Source: Acidobacteriota bacterium
GTDB taxonomy: Bacteria; Acidobacteriota; Vicinamibacteria; Vicinamibacterales; CAVVIG01
Length of the DNA stretch: 64,000 nt
Direction of reading: 5' to 3'
Assembly (NCBI GenBank): GCA_018268955.1
Contig: JAFDVO010000014.1
Location: 1 to 64,000, forward strand
The translations under genes were made by a program, and so were the position numbers. Shown in pieces: positions 17,420 to 28,340 of this stretch; the first letter of the stretch is position 1; the number at the start of each line of letters is the position of its first letter. The notes under the pieces were generated by a model that was not told the DNA's origin, did no database searches, and worked only from the letters and a program-made list of their open reading frames with translations.

Positions 17420-18103
17420 ATGACTGCTCCTGCTCCGCGCTTCACGCCGAAGACCCTGTCGTTCCTTCGCTCGCTCGCGCGCAACAACGACCGCGAGTGG
17501 TTCCGGGAACGCAAGGAGCAGTACGACGCGCACGTGAAGGCGCCGATGCTCGCGGTCATCGAGCAGCTGGCCGTCGACTTCCAGGACTTCGCTCCGGAGC
17601 TCGTGGCAAGCCCCAGGTGCGTGTACCGGATTTACCGCGACACCAGGTTCTCCGATGACAAGACGCCGCTGAAGACCAACATCGCGGCGAGCTTTCCCTG
17701 GCGCGGCCTGCATCGCCATCAGGGTGCCGGGCTGTACATCGAAGTGGCCCCGCGCTGGGTGTGGGTGGGCGGCGGGATGTACGCCCCCGAGACAGCGCAG
17801 CTCGCCGCCGTGCGCGAGCACATCGCCGGCAACCACCAGCGCCTTCGGGCAATCGTGGAGTCACCGCGCTTCCGCCGGTCCGTTGGCCGTCTCGAAGGCG
17901 AGACGCTCACGCGAGTGCCGCGCGGGTTCGACAAGGCGCATCCGGCGGCCGACTACCTGCGGCACAAGCAGTTCCTCGCCGGGAAGGAGTTCCCGGCGGC
18001 GTTCGCCCACGACCCTGCCTTCTACCGCGGCGTGCTCGGCGTCTATCGCGAGGTCGCGCCGTTGATCCGCTTCCTCAACGAGCCGTTCACCGACCGGTTG
18101 TGA
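17420..18103 (+). CDS. DUF2461-family protein
   Basis: A 227-residue cytosolic protein matching the DUF2461 pattern throughout: FLRSLARNNDREWF near the N-terminus, VYRIYRDTRFSDDKTPLKTN in the middle, a GLYIEVAP/GGGMYAP block, and DYLRHKQFLAGKEF near the C-terminus. The family is widespread and uncharacterised. Divergent from the TauE gene with about 40 bp between starts, so their promoters overlap. Confidence 0.85.
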   Translation: MTAPAPRFTPKTLSFLRSLARNNDREWFRERKEQYDAHVKAPMLAVIEQLAVDFQDFAPELVASPRCVYRIYRDTRFSDDKTPLKTNIAASFPWRGLHRHQGAGLYIEVAPRWVWVGGGMYAPETAQLAAVREHIAGNHQRLRAIVESPRFRRSVGRLEGETLTRVPRGFDKAHPAADYLRHKQFLAGKEFPAAFAHDPAFYRGVLGVYREVAPLIRFLNEPFTDRL

Positions 18104-18407
18104 ATCGGCGAGAGGCGTCGAGATACCGGTCCTCGCCGACATCCCGCTGATGCGAGCGCTCCGAAACAGTGAACGGGTGCCGCGCGGTGTCGCAACGAAA
18201 TACGTGAGCTGGTTACCGAATCGTGATCGCAGCCGCCATGCGACAATCGCGCACGCCGCTAATCCCGCCTGAATTGTTGGTATCCAGTCCCCACTAGCCC
18301 AATATGGTCTAGCTGGACCGTATCTTGCCTCAGCCAATCCGCCGATACAGCCATGTGACGCGAGAGCGTCCTCAATTGCCTCGGGCTTCAGTCCGGAGTT
18401 TCGATTC
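18104..18407. other. 304-bp gap upstream of the multihaem operon
   Basis: No gene seen. The stretch is less GC-rich than its surroundings, as expected for a promoter region, and holds the dyad described separately at 18302-18323. The minus-strand frame across it (17861-18526) lacks codon structure of its own and is the shadow of flanking genes. Confidence 0.5.
18302..18323. promoter_or_regulatory. Inverted repeat, candidate operator of the multihaem operon
   Basis: ATATGGTC and GACCGTAT are 8-bp arms (one mismatch) around TAGCTG, about 85 bp before the first gene of the operon. The size fits a dimeric HTH regulator. Which regulator binds is unknown. Confidence 0.4.
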
Positions 18408-19802
18408 GTGTTGTTCGAACCGGCGAGTGCGTCATCGTTCCTCGCGTTCTTCACGACTATCCACCTCGCGCTCGCCGCGCTGAGGAACCACCGCAGCGCG
18501 ACCACCGCGCCGTTCAGCTCGCTCACTGTCGTGTCGCTGGCGCTCGCCGCCCTGCCGTGGATCTTTCCGAGCCTCTACGGGCTCGGGTTCGGGCTCCTCG
18601 CGCACGTGGCCTGGTTTGGCGCGTGCGAGCGGTTTGCGCCGCTTGCGGCGAAGGCCGCCCCCGCACCACCGGTCGCGCCCGTTCGATTTCCCGGCACGAC
18701 GCAGCCGCCTTCGAGTGCCGCGGCGATACGCAGCAGTTCACCGCCCCGTGGGTTCGTCCAGACTCCCGTTGTCGCGCTCGTCGACGAGACGCCTGACATC
18801 CGCACCATCCGGATGCTGCGCCCTGACGGGTTCCAGTTCGAAGCCGGCCAGTTCATCCCGATCCGCATCCGCGTGGATGGACGCGAGTACGTTCGCTGCT
18901 ACTCGATCAGCTCGGCGCCGCACAGCGATGGCTACCTCGAAGTCTCGGTGAAGCGGCAGGGGCTCGTCTCGAACGCCCTGCACGCCACGGCTCGCTCGGG
19001 CTCGATCCTCTCGATCAAGGCGCCGAACGGCGCGTTCAAGTACCCGTCGGCGGATGACAGGCCGCTGCTCCTCCTCGCAGGTGGCGTGGGCATTACGCCG
19101 CTCATGAGCATGCTCCGGCACGCGGTCCACTCGGAACCGACCCGTCGCGTGACGCTGTTGTACAGCGCAGCGGAGGAGACCGGCTTTGCGTTCCGAGACG
19201 AGTTGGACTCCCTGGCGCGTCGCCATCCGCAGGTGAAGGTCGTCTACTGCCTGACCAGGCAGCCGGCGCCGGCACCGACGTATTACCCAGGACGGATCGA
19301 TGCTGCCCTGCTGCGAACGGCGGTCCCCGATGCGTCCCACTCAATCGCCATGCTCTGCGGCCCGGCGCAGATGATCGACGGGCTCAAGGCGCTCCTCCTC
19401 GACATCGGAGTTCCCACCAGCCAGATCCGGCACGAAGTCTTCGAAGCAGCGGTGGCCGCGTCGGCGGGCGCCCATGCCGAAGGCGATGCTCACGTGGGCA
19501 AGGTCGGCCGAAGGTCGAGCGCGGACGCTGCCGGCGCTGGCAACACGGTCCAGGTGCGATGTCTCCCCGACGGCCAGACGATGGCGGTGGCGCCGGGGCA
19601 GACGCTCCTCGAAGCCGCCGAGAGCTGCGGCGTGGAGATCCCGTCGCTGTGCCGAGCGGGCGTCTGCGGCACCTGCCGTGTCCGCATCACCGAAGGTGAC
19701 GTCGCCTGCGAGACCACGACGCTCGACGCCAGCGAACTGGGTCAGGGCTACGTCCTCGCCTGCGTCGCACAGCCACTCAGCAACTGCACGGTGCAGCGAT
19801 GA
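18408..19802 (+). CDS. Membrane-anchored flavin/NAD(P)H:2Fe-2S oxidoreductase
   Basis: A 464-residue redox protein, GTG start. Residues 8-25 and 38-72 are hydrophobic (membrane anchor); a Pro-rich linker runs to about 112. The FNR-like module has the FAD motif RCYS at 163-166, the NAD(P) motif GGVGITP at 225-231 and CGP at 317-319. The C-terminal domain (380-464) is a plant-type ferredoxin: Cys415-x4-Cys420-x2-Cys423 and Cys452. It should pass electrons from NAD(P)H through FAD to 2Fe-2S. It overlaps the cytochrome b gene (ATGA) and leads a five-gene operon, so it likely feeds, or is fed by, the membrane haems. Confidence 0.88.
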   Translation: MLFEPASASSFLAFFTTIHLALAALRNHRSATTAPFSSLTVVSLALAALPWIFPSLYGLGFGLLAHVAWFGACERFAPLAAKAAPAPPVAPVRFPGTTQPPSSAAAIRSSSPPRGFVQTPVVALVDETPDIRTIRMLRPDGFQFEAGQFIPIRIRVDGREYVRCYSISSAPHSDGYLEVSVKRQGLVSNALHATARSGSILSIKAPNGAFKYPSADDRPLLLLAGGVGITPLMSMLRHAVHSEPTRRVTLLYSAAEETGFAFRDELDSLARRHPQVKVVYCLTRQPAPAPTYYPGRIDAALLRTAVPDASHSIAMLCGPAQMIDGLKALLLDIGVPTSQIRHEVFEAAVAASAGAHAEGDAHVGKVGRRSSADAAGAGNTVQVRCLPDGQTMAVAPGQTLLEAAESCGVEIPSLCRAGVCGTCRVRITEGDVACETTTLDASELGQGYVLACVAQPLSNCTVQR

Positions 19803-20737
19803 ACGCGAACGCGATCCCGCACCGCCCGACGGCCAACATCCCCGCGGCAGCCGCGCCCCGGAGTGCGGTCGTGTCGTGGATGACCAGCGGACTGTTCTGG
19901 AGCGCGGTGGTGTCGGTCGCGTGCGTCGGCTGGGTGCTGTTCGCGCAGGACGGACGCGAGTACTACCTGACGCCGCTGTCGACACGCGCCTACTCAACGG
20001 CGCATCCCCTGCTCCGCCCGTCCGGGCCGATCGGGCAGACGCTCGGTGTCGTTGGCGCCGCGTTGATGCTGGTGCCGTTCGTCTACATGCTCCGCAAGCG
20101 CATCCCCGGGCTGCGGGCGATCGGTAGCGCGCGAGGCTGGCTCGAGGTGCACCTGTTCTGCGGCGTGGTCGGACCCGTGCTCGTCACGCTGCACACCTCG
20201 TTCAAGTTCAACGGCATCATCTCGGCCGCCTACTGGTCGATGGTCATCGTGATGCTCTCCGGCTTCGTGGGGCGCTTCCTCTTCGTGCGCATCCCACGCT
20301 CCATCCGCGGCAGCGAGCTGACCCGCAGCGAACTCGATGCCCGGGCAGAGTCGCTCAACGGCGAGATCGCCGAGTCAGTGCAGTCCATGGCGCTGCTCGA
20401 ACGGGTCCACGCGTTCGAGGCTTCGGTCGTGCCGTCCGGAGCGCACCTGTCCTTCCTGGACCTGTTCACCGGGGAACTCACGCTGGGACGCAAGGCTCAC
20501 CGCTTCGAGCAGGAGCTGACGTCCGCAGGGCTCTCGCCCGAACTCGCGCATGCCGTCGTCACCTTGACCCGTGAGCGCGCGACCCTGCTGCGGCGTATCG
20601 CGTACCTGCAGAAGACGAAGACGCTGTTCGGCCTCTGGCACGTGTTCCACCTGCCGCTCGTCTACCTGATGCTCGTCATCGTCGCTGCGCACATCGGCGT
20701 CGCCCTGTACCTGGGCTACGTGCCGTTCCGGTGGTAG
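19799..20737 (+). CDS. Four-His b-type cytochrome, ferric-reductase-like membrane subunit
   Basis: A 312-residue inner-membrane protein with about five helices (31-50, 78-98, 116-133, 143-165, 280-306). His118/His132 and His284/His298 form two His-x13-His pairs in opposite helices, the spacing expected for two stacked b haems, as in ferric reductase and NOX-type domains. The loop between (170-270) is long, charged and helical. Start overlaps the reductase stop and the stop lies two bases before the first 24-haem gene. It probably carries electrons across the inner membrane between the FAD/2Fe-2S protein and the periplasmic cytochromes. Confidence 0.8.
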   Translation: MNANAIPHRPTANIPAAAAPRSAVVSWMTSGLFWSAVVSVACVGWVLFAQDGREYYLTPLSTRAYSTAHPLLRPSGPIGQTLGVVGAALMLVPFVYMLRKRIPGLRAIGSARGWLEVHLFCGVVGPVLVTLHTSFKFNGIISAAYWSMVIVMLSGFVGRFLFVRIPRSIRGSELTRSELDARAESLNGEIAESVQSMALLERVHAFEASVVPSGAHLSFLDLFTGELTLGRKAHRFEQELTSAGLSPELAHAVVTLTRERATLLRRIAYLQKTKTLFGLWHVFHLPLVYLMLVIVAAHIGVALYLGYVPFRW

Positions 20738-20739
20738 CG

Positions 20740-22602
20740 ATGCGAGGTTCTGGATCCTGCGCGCGCCTCCTCCGCATCGTCGCTGCCGGCCTGTTCATCT
20801 GGATCGCCAGCACGGGAACGGCACATGCGCAGCTCGGCAGCCTGCTCTCCCCTGGTCGGCTCGCGAAAGCGCACGCGAACCTGGAAGGACTGTCGAACTG
20901 CCAGCAGTGCCATGAGCAGGGGCAGAAGGTCTCAGCGACGAAGTGCCTGACGTGCCACAAGCCGGTGGCAGAGCGGATCCGGCTGAAGAAGGGTGTCCAC
21001 AAGGATGTCCAGGGCAACTGCATTGCCTGCCATGCCGAACATGCGGGGGTCGACGGTGAACTCCGCCCGTTCGACCAGAAGTCGTTCGACCACGCAAAGG
21101 TCACCGGGTTCGCCCTCGACGGGAAGCACGCGAACCTCGCAGCTGGTTGTGCCGCCTGCCATCAGGGCCCCTCATTCCTGACCGCACGGGCTGAGTGCGC
21201 GTCCTGTCATCAGGACGTCCACAAGCCGTCGCTCGGCGCGAAGTGTGACACCTGCCACTCGACGCGCACGGCGTTCAAGGGGGTCGGCACGGCATTCGAC
21301 CACACCAGGGCGGCCTTCCAGCTCCAGGGAGCGCACCAGACCGTCGCCTGTGAGAAGTGCCACGTCAACCGCACCTTCAAGGGGATTGCATTCGCGAGCT
21401 GCACCAACTGCCACGCCGATCGGCATCGGGGCAGCTTCGGGGCGACGTGCACGACCTGCCACACGAACGAGAGCTGGCGCACGAAGCGGGTGGACCACGC
21501 GAAGACCGACTTCGCGCTGGTCGGCCTGCACCAGAAGGTCGACTGCGCGGCATGCCACAAGCAGCCACCCATGCGCGTGGCGTTACGCGCGGATACGTGC
21601 GCGGCCTGCCACGTCGACGTCCATCGCGGCACCTTCAAGCAGGACTGCAAGGCCTGTCACAACGAGAACGGGTTCGGGAAGGCTCCGTTCGATCATGCGC
21701 AGACCCGCTTCGCCCTGACCGGCAAGCATGAGGCGCTCACCTGCGAGAAGTGCCACACCAGCCCGGCTGCCCAGCCGACTGCGCCTGCGGCGAAACGGGT
21801 CGCCGACTTCCGCGGGCTGAGCACGACCTGCGTGAGCTGCCACACCGATGTCCACCAGGGCCAGCTCGGCGCGTCGTGCGAGACGTGCCACACGTCTGCG
21901 AGCTTCCGGGTCAGCTCGTTCACGCACAAGAGCGATCCGTCGTTCTTTGCCGGCCAGCACGCCTCACTGACGTGCGAGAAGTGCCACGTGCCGTCGGCGC
22001 CGCGAGCAACGCGGACCGACCTGCCGGTCGCCCTGAACGTGCGCTACCGCGACCTGCCGAAGGCGTGCGCATCGTGCCACGAGGACGCGCACCTCGGGCA
22101 GGAACCGGCGACATGCGAGACGTGCCACACGATCACCTCTCCCAAGTTCGCCGTCCCCGGCTTCTCCCACGCGCGCACCAGCTTCGCCCTGACCGGCAAA
22201 CACGAGACCGCCGCGTGCGCGGTCTGCCACAAGCGTGAGACGGGGCAGTTCCCGAAGGGCCCCGGCACCGCCATCCGTTTCAGCGGCCTGGCGCATGAGT
22301 GCCGAAGCTGCCATCAGGACGTGCATCTCGGCCAGCTGAGCGGCGCATGTGAGACGTGCCACGCGACGAGCTCGTTCACGATTGACCACTACACGCACAA
22401 GGACCGGACGCTGTCGTCACTGTTCGTCGGCCGACACCTGAAAGCCACCTGCCAGGACTGCCACAAGGCTGCGACGACGAACTTCCCCGCGGGGCGCGGG
22501 ACCGCGGTCCGCTTCAAGGTCGAGAGGACCTGCGTCAGTTGCCACACGGACATTCACAAGGGAGCGCTCGGCCCGAACTGCGCCACCTGCCACCGCCCAT
22601 GA
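20740..22602 (+). CDS. Exported 24-haem c-type cytochrome (first of two)
   Basis: A 620-residue exported protein: signal peptide about 1-30 ending AHAQ, then 24 CxxCH haem-attachment motifs counted by eye, one per about 25 residues. Motifs come in a loose repeat of the form CxxCH...DVHxGxLGxxCxTCH...FxHxxTxFALTGKHxxxxCxxCH, whose extra His residues are likely distal ligands. The layout belongs to the cytochrome c3/c7-like multihaem class. It probably forms a long haem wire in the periplasm. An upstream in-frame GTG at 20731 would overlap the cytochrome b gene; the ATG at 20740 fits the signal peptide better. Confidence 0.9.
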   Translation: MRGSGSCARLLRIVAAGLFIWIASTGTAHAQLGSLLSPGRLAKAHANLEGLSNCQQCHEQGQKVSATKCLTCHKPVAERIRLKKGVHKDVQGNCIACHAEHAGVDGELRPFDQKSFDHAKVTGFALDGKHANLAAGCAACHQGPSFLTARAECASCHQDVHKPSLGAKCDTCHSTRTAFKGVGTAFDHTRAAFQLQGAHQTVACEKCHVNRTFKGIAFASCTNCHADRHRGSFGATCTTCHTNESWRTKRVDHAKTDFALVGLHQKVDCAACHKQPPMRVALRADTCAACHVDVHRGTFKQDCKACHNENGFGKAPFDHAQTRFALTGKHEALTCEKCHTSPAAQPTAPAAKRVADFRGLSTTCVSCHTDVHQGQLGASCETCHTSASFRVSSFTHKSDPSFFAGQHASLTCEKCHVPSAPRATRTDLPVALNVRYRDLPKACASCHEDAHLGQEPATCETCHTITSPKFAVPGFSHARTSFALTGKHETAACAVCHKRETGQFPKGPGTAIRFSGLAHECRSCHQDVHLGQLSGACETCHATSSFTIDHYTHKDRTLSSLFVGRHLKATCQDCHKAATTNFPAGRGTAVRFKVERTCVSCHTDIHKGALGPNCATCHRP

Positions 22603-24452
22603 GAACAACGCGCCTGTTCGCGATCGCCCTGCTCGGACTCCTCGGCCTGCTCACCGGGGCGCGCGATGCGTCCGCGCAATTCGAGACACCGAGCCGTGCC
22701 TTCCACAACGGCACATCGTTCAGGCTCGAGGGGCGCCACCAGACCGTGCCCTGTACCTCGTGCCACATCAACAACCAGTACGCCGGTACGCCTCGCACCT
22801 GCTATCAGTGCCACTGGGTCCGCCGGAAGGACGACCGCTACCAGACGCGGCTCGGCAACGATTGCGAGTCGTGCCACCGCCCGACCTCATGGACCGCAGT
22901 CAACTTCAACCACTCGACGCTGGCAGGTGTGGCGCTCGGTCCGAACCACCGGACGATCGGGTGCGACTCCTGCCACATCAACGCACAGTTCAAGGGGACG
23001 ACGAGCGACTGCTTCTCGTGTCATCAGCGGGACTACCAATCGACGGCGAGCCCCAATCACGTGGCCGCAGGGTTCCCGACGACGTGCGATTCGTGCCATA
23101 AGCCGAACGACACGGTGTGGCAGAACTCAGGCGGACGCGGGTTCAATCACGCGTCCGTGTTCCAGCTGGTCGGCCGGCACGCCACGGTGACCTGCGTCTC
23201 ATGCCACAAGAACAACGTCTATCGCGGTACCTCGCGCGACTGCGTCGGCTGCCATCTGCCGGAGTACAACGCCACGCGGACGCCGAATCATGCCGCGGCG
23301 GGCTTCCCGACCACGTGTGAGACCTGCCACCGGGCGACCGACGCGCAGTGGGCCGGTGCGAACTTCAATCACAACGCGGTGTTCGCGCTGCAGGGCGTGC
23401 ATGCGACCGTCCAGTGCGTCAGCTGCCACAAGAACAACGTGTATCGCGGCACGGCGCGCGACTGTGCCGGCTGTCACATCGCGAAGTACAACGCGACCAC
23501 AACCCCGAACCATGCCGCCGCAGGGTTCCCGACGACATGCGACTCCTGCCACCGTCCGACTGACACGCAGTGGGCAGGCGCCTCTTTCAACCACAACGCC
23601 GTGTTCGCCCTGCAGGGCGTCCACGCGACGGTACAGTGCGCCACGTGCCACAAGAACAACGTCTACCGTGGCACCGCCCGTGACTGCGCTGGCTGTCACA
23701 TCGCCAAGTACAACGCCACGTCGAAACCGAATCACGCGGCCGCCGGGTTCCCGACGACGTGCGAGTCGTGCCACCGTGCAACGGACGCGCAGTGGACCGG
23801 AGTGGCCTTCAACCACAACGCCGTGTTCGCCCTGCAGGGGGTCCACGCGACGGTGCAGTGCACCACCTGCCACAAGAACAACGTCTACCGCGGCACGGCC
23901 CGGGATTGCGCTGGCTGCCACATCGCCAAGTACAACGCGACGACCGCGCCGAACCATCCGGCGGCAGGATTCCCGACCACCTGCGAGGCATGCCACCGGG
24001 CGACCGACACGCGATGGACCGGCGTGAGCTTCAACCACAACGCCTCGTTCCCTCTACAGGGAGTGCACGCGACGACGGCGTGCGCGTCGTGCCACAAGAA
24101 CAACGTCTACAAGGGCACGTCGCGGGACTGCGCCGGCTGCCACATCGCGAAGTACAACGCGACCACGAGCCCCAACCACGCGTCGGCCGGTTTCCCGACC
24201 TCTTGCGACAGCTGCCATCGCGCCACGGACACGAGCTGGAGTCAGGGCCGGTTCAGCCACACGCAGTTCCCGCTGTCCGGACGTCACAACGTTGCGTGCA
24301 CGCAGTGCCACACGACACCGAACAACTACCGCGTCTTCTCCTGCACGACCTGCCACGGGCGCAGCGAAACCGACAGCAAGCACAGAGGCCGTTCGGGATA
24401 CGTCTACGACTCGAACGCGTGCTACTCATGCCATCCGAACGGACGGAGCTGA
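22599..24452 (+). CDS. Exported 24-haem c-type cytochrome (second, modular repeats)
   Basis: A 617-residue exported protein with signal peptide (1-27, ending ASAQ) and 24 CxxCH motifs. The centre is built from consecutive 74-residue modules, each with three haem sites, of the form FNHNAVFALQGVHATVQC...KNNVYRGTxRDCxGCH...NHAAAGFPTTCxxCH. At DNA level the modules repeat every 222 bp (for example 23424 and 23646) and are highly similar, so they arose by tandem duplication. Start overlaps the previous stop (ATGA). Haem count equals that of its neighbour though the sequences differ. Likely part of the same electron wire, perhaps reaching the barrel. Confidence 0.9.
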   Translation: MRTTRLFAIALLGLLGLLTGARDASAQFETPSRAFHNGTSFRLEGRHQTVPCTSCHINNQYAGTPRTCYQCHWVRRKDDRYQTRLGNDCESCHRPTSWTAVNFNHSTLAGVALGPNHRTIGCDSCHINAQFKGTTSDCFSCHQRDYQSTASPNHVAAGFPTTCDSCHKPNDTVWQNSGGRGFNHASVFQLVGRHATVTCVSCHKNNVYRGTSRDCVGCHLPEYNATRTPNHAAAGFPTTCETCHRATDAQWAGANFNHNAVFALQGVHATVQCVSCHKNNVYRGTARDCAGCHIAKYNATTTPNHAAAGFPTTCDSCHRPTDTQWAGASFNHNAVFALQGVHATVQCATCHKNNVYRGTARDCAGCHIAKYNATSKPNHAAAGFPTTCESCHRATDAQWTGVAFNHNAVFALQGVHATVQCTTCHKNNVYRGTARDCAGCHIAKYNATTAPNHPAAGFPTTCEACHRATDTRWTGVSFNHNASFPLQGVHATTACASCHKNNVYKGTSRDCAGCHIAKYNATTSPNHASAGFPTSCDSCHRATDTSWSQGRFSHTQFPLSGRHNVACTQCHTTPNNYRVFSCTTCHGRSETDSKHRGRSGYVYDSNACYSCHPNGRS

Positions 24453-24453
24453 C

Positions 24454-25818
24454 ATGTCCTGGAGCCTGCCGGTGACTCGCGCCTCCCGCCTGACAGTGGC
24501 CGTGGCCAGCGCCCTCCTCGGGCTCGTCGTGCCCGCTGCACTCCAGGCGCAGGACGGCACCGCGTCCGTCCCCAAGCCGCGACCGAGCGGACGCATTTCG
24601 ATGTTCGTCGACTCATGGTCGACGTCGCCGGATGACGGGCCGAGCCGATCGTTCCGCAACGTCATCACAACCGCGACGCTGCGCGCCCCAGAGGGTGAGG
24701 CCGACGGCCTCGAGTACGGCATGGACATGCGGCACAGCGGCCTGAGTGGCGGCACACGGCCCAATCGCTTCTCGCTCTACGAAGGGTTCGTGGGAGCGAG
24801 GGCGGCCGACGGCCACCTTCGGATCCGCGGCGGTCATCTCTGGCTGACCGACCTCGGCGCACTCGGCTCGCTCGCAGGAGGACACGTCGAGGTGCGACAG
24901 AAGGAGTCGGCACGGCAGGGCATCGGCCAGCTGCGCGTCGGCGCGTTTGGCGGCCTCGAGCCGAAGATCCTCGATACGGGGTATTACTCGGGCGTGAAGA
25001 AGTTCGGCGTCTACGGCGCGCTCGACGGCGACGCAGGACGACGGCATTCGCTCGGCTACATACAGGTCCGCGATCAATCGCTCATCGAACGCTCGGTCCT
25101 GTCCGCGACCAACTTCGTGCCGGTCGGCCGGACGTTCTTCCTCTACCAGGCGGCCGAGTACGACCTGTCGCAGCCGGCCGGGATGGCAAAAGGCGGATTC
25201 AACTACTTCTACGCCAATGCGCGCGTGAACCCGTCGGCTCGGGTGGAGCTTCAGGGGACCTACAATCGCGGACGCTCGATCGACACGCGCGGCATTGCGG
25301 ACGACGTGCTGAACGGTCGGCCGGTATCGCAGGCCACCGCGCTCGGGCTCGCCTATGAATCGCAGGGGGGCCGCATCACCGTCGAGCCGATCGCGCGCGT
25401 GCGCGTCTACGCAGGGTTCACGCAGGACAAGTCGAGCCGAGAGGACAAGCCGGCACACCGCACGATGGTCGGCGGGTACGCGCCGAATGTCGGCGGGACG
25501 GGGCTCGACGTCGCGGCGTCCGACACGAGAACGCTCCGCTCGAACGGCAGCTACCACTCGAGTTACGTGTCGGTCGGACGGCAGGTGGGGCGGCGCGTCT
25601 ACGTCTCCGGCGACTACACGACCTCGCTCTCGATCATCCGCTTTTCGCTGAGCAACGGCCTCATCACCGAGGATCGTCCGTCCACGCGGCGGCTGAGCGG
25701 CACGTCCTCCGTCAACGTGGGACCGGCCACCTCACTTCAGCTCACTGTCGATCGCACCTGGGATGTCGGCCTCCGCGAACTGCGAGTGCTCGCGGGGCTG
25801 TCGTATCGCTTCAGGTGA
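24454..25818 (+). CDS. Outer-membrane beta-barrel protein of the multihaem operon
   Basis: A 454-residue exported protein: signal peptide 1-32 (ALQAQ), then a stretch without hydrophobic helices but rich in alternating polar/aromatic strands ending at the C-terminus in LSYRFR, as in outer-membrane barrels. It follows the second 24-haem gene by one base. In known metal-reducing bacteria a porin (MtrB, or the porin of Geobacter porin-cytochrome complexes) sheathes a multihaem cytochrome to carry electrons through the outer membrane; the same role is inferred here from context. Similarity to MtrB itself was not seen. Confidence 0.7.
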   Translation: MSWSLPVTRASRLTVAVASALLGLVVPAALQAQDGTASVPKPRPSGRISMFVDSWSTSPDDGPSRSFRNVITTATLRAPEGEADGLEYGMDMRHSGLSGGTRPNRFSLYEGFVGARAADGHLRIRGGHLWLTDLGALGSLAGGHVEVRQKESARQGIGQLRVGAFGGLEPKILDTGYYSGVKKFGVYGALDGDAGRRHSLGYIQVRDQSLIERSVLSATNFVPVGRTFFLYQAAEYDLSQPAGMAKGGFNYFYANARVNPSARVELQGTYNRGRSIDTRGIADDVLNGRPVSQATALGLAYESQGGRITVEPIARVRVYAGFTQDKSSREDKPAHRTMVGGYAPNVGGTGLDVAASDTRTLRSNGSYHSSYVSVGRQVGRRVYVSGDYTTSLSIIRFSLSNGLITEDRPSTRRLSGTSSVNVGPATSLQLTVDRTWDVGLRELRVLAGLSYRFR

Positions 25819-26578
25819 GGGTCGGCGTGGCGACGATTGTCTCGCTCCACGCTCCAGCGAGTGGATCGATCCGATAGCCAAGCCCGGCCAGGTACTCCTG
25901 CAGCTGCGCCGGGCCGTGCCCAAAGCGCTGCTGCAACGTCTCGTCGGACTCGCAGACGATCAGCGGACGCTCGGCACGCAGCAGATCGGCTGCGCCCCGG
26001 AGCGCCAGCCATTCGGCCCCTTCGATGTCCATCTTGATCGCCTGAATCCTGCTGGCGCCGGAAGCCCGCCACCACGCGTCGAGGGTCGTCATCATGACCT
26101 GCGGCGCGGACGCGCTCTGGACCACGCCGGTCAGCCCTGAATCCGCGTCCATGTGCACGCCGACCATTCCGTCACGATCGCCGACCGCCACCGCGTGCAC
26201 GTGCAGGTTGGTCAGCTGCTCGCTCGCGATCGTGCGGCGCAGGCAGCGCAGCGGCCGCGCATCGATCTCGAAGGCGTGGACCGATCCGCTGGGCCCAACG
26301 ACGTCGAGGGCGAGCATCGAGTAGAAGCCGACGTTCGAGCCGACATCGAGGAAGGTGCCGCCGTCCGACAGCGCGGCACGGATCGGCTGGAAGACCATGG
26401 GATCGAACTCGCCCTTGACGAAGATCCCTCGGCTCACCGCGGACCGCAGGTCGACGTACATCCGCCGCCCCGTGGCAATCCGCGTCCGGACCGGCCACGG
26501 CCAGCGTCGGGCCAGTTCGAGCCCAGCCCGCCGAACCGGCGCCAGCGCTCGCGACCGAACAATCGCATCCAACGGCAT
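25811..26578 (-). CDS. FkbM-family methyltransferase
   Basis: A 255-residue class I SAM methyltransferase. The SAM motif is TFLDVGSNVGFYS, followed by the acidic VHAFEIDARP, and the FkbM signature IQAIKMDIEGAEW in the second half. FkbM enzymes O-methylate sugars and polyketides. The ATG at 26578 begins just before the conserved part; longer starts run towards the pruA promoter. Its stop overlaps the barrel gene's stop by eight bases (convergent). No glycosyltransferases lie nearby, so the acceptor is unknown. Confidence 0.85.
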   Translation of the reverse strand: MPLDAIVRSRALAPVRRAGLELARRWPWPVRTRIATGRRMYVDLRSAVSRGIFVKGEFDPMVFQPIRAALSDGGTFLDVGSNVGFYSMLALDVVGPSGSVHAFEIDARPLRCLRRTIASEQLTNLHVHAVAVGDRDGMVGVHMDADSGLTGVVQSASAPQVMMTTLDAWWRASGASRIQAIKMDIEGAEWLALRGAADLLRAERPLIVCESDETLQQRFGHGPAQLQEYLAGLGYRIDPLAGAWSETIVATPTLT

Positions 26579-26683
26579 CCCGATCGCCTCTCCAGCGTCA
26601 ATGGCCCAAGCCCTGCGGTGACCATAGCAGATGCACTGGCCTGACACCCGAAACCGCCTCACGTCCGGCGTTACACTTCCCCT

Positions 26684-28318
<1,635 letters not shown>

Positions 28319-28340
28319 GGCGGGCAGATCGGCGATCGCG

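Noticed and set aside
18360-18407. tRNA-like T-arm (GTTTCGATTCG)
   Set aside because: No acceptor stem, D-arm or anticodon stem can be built around it.
17861-18526. 221-codon minus-strand frame across the gap before the multihaem operon
   Set aside because: Both ends are antisense to real genes and the middle has no recognisable domain or start signal.
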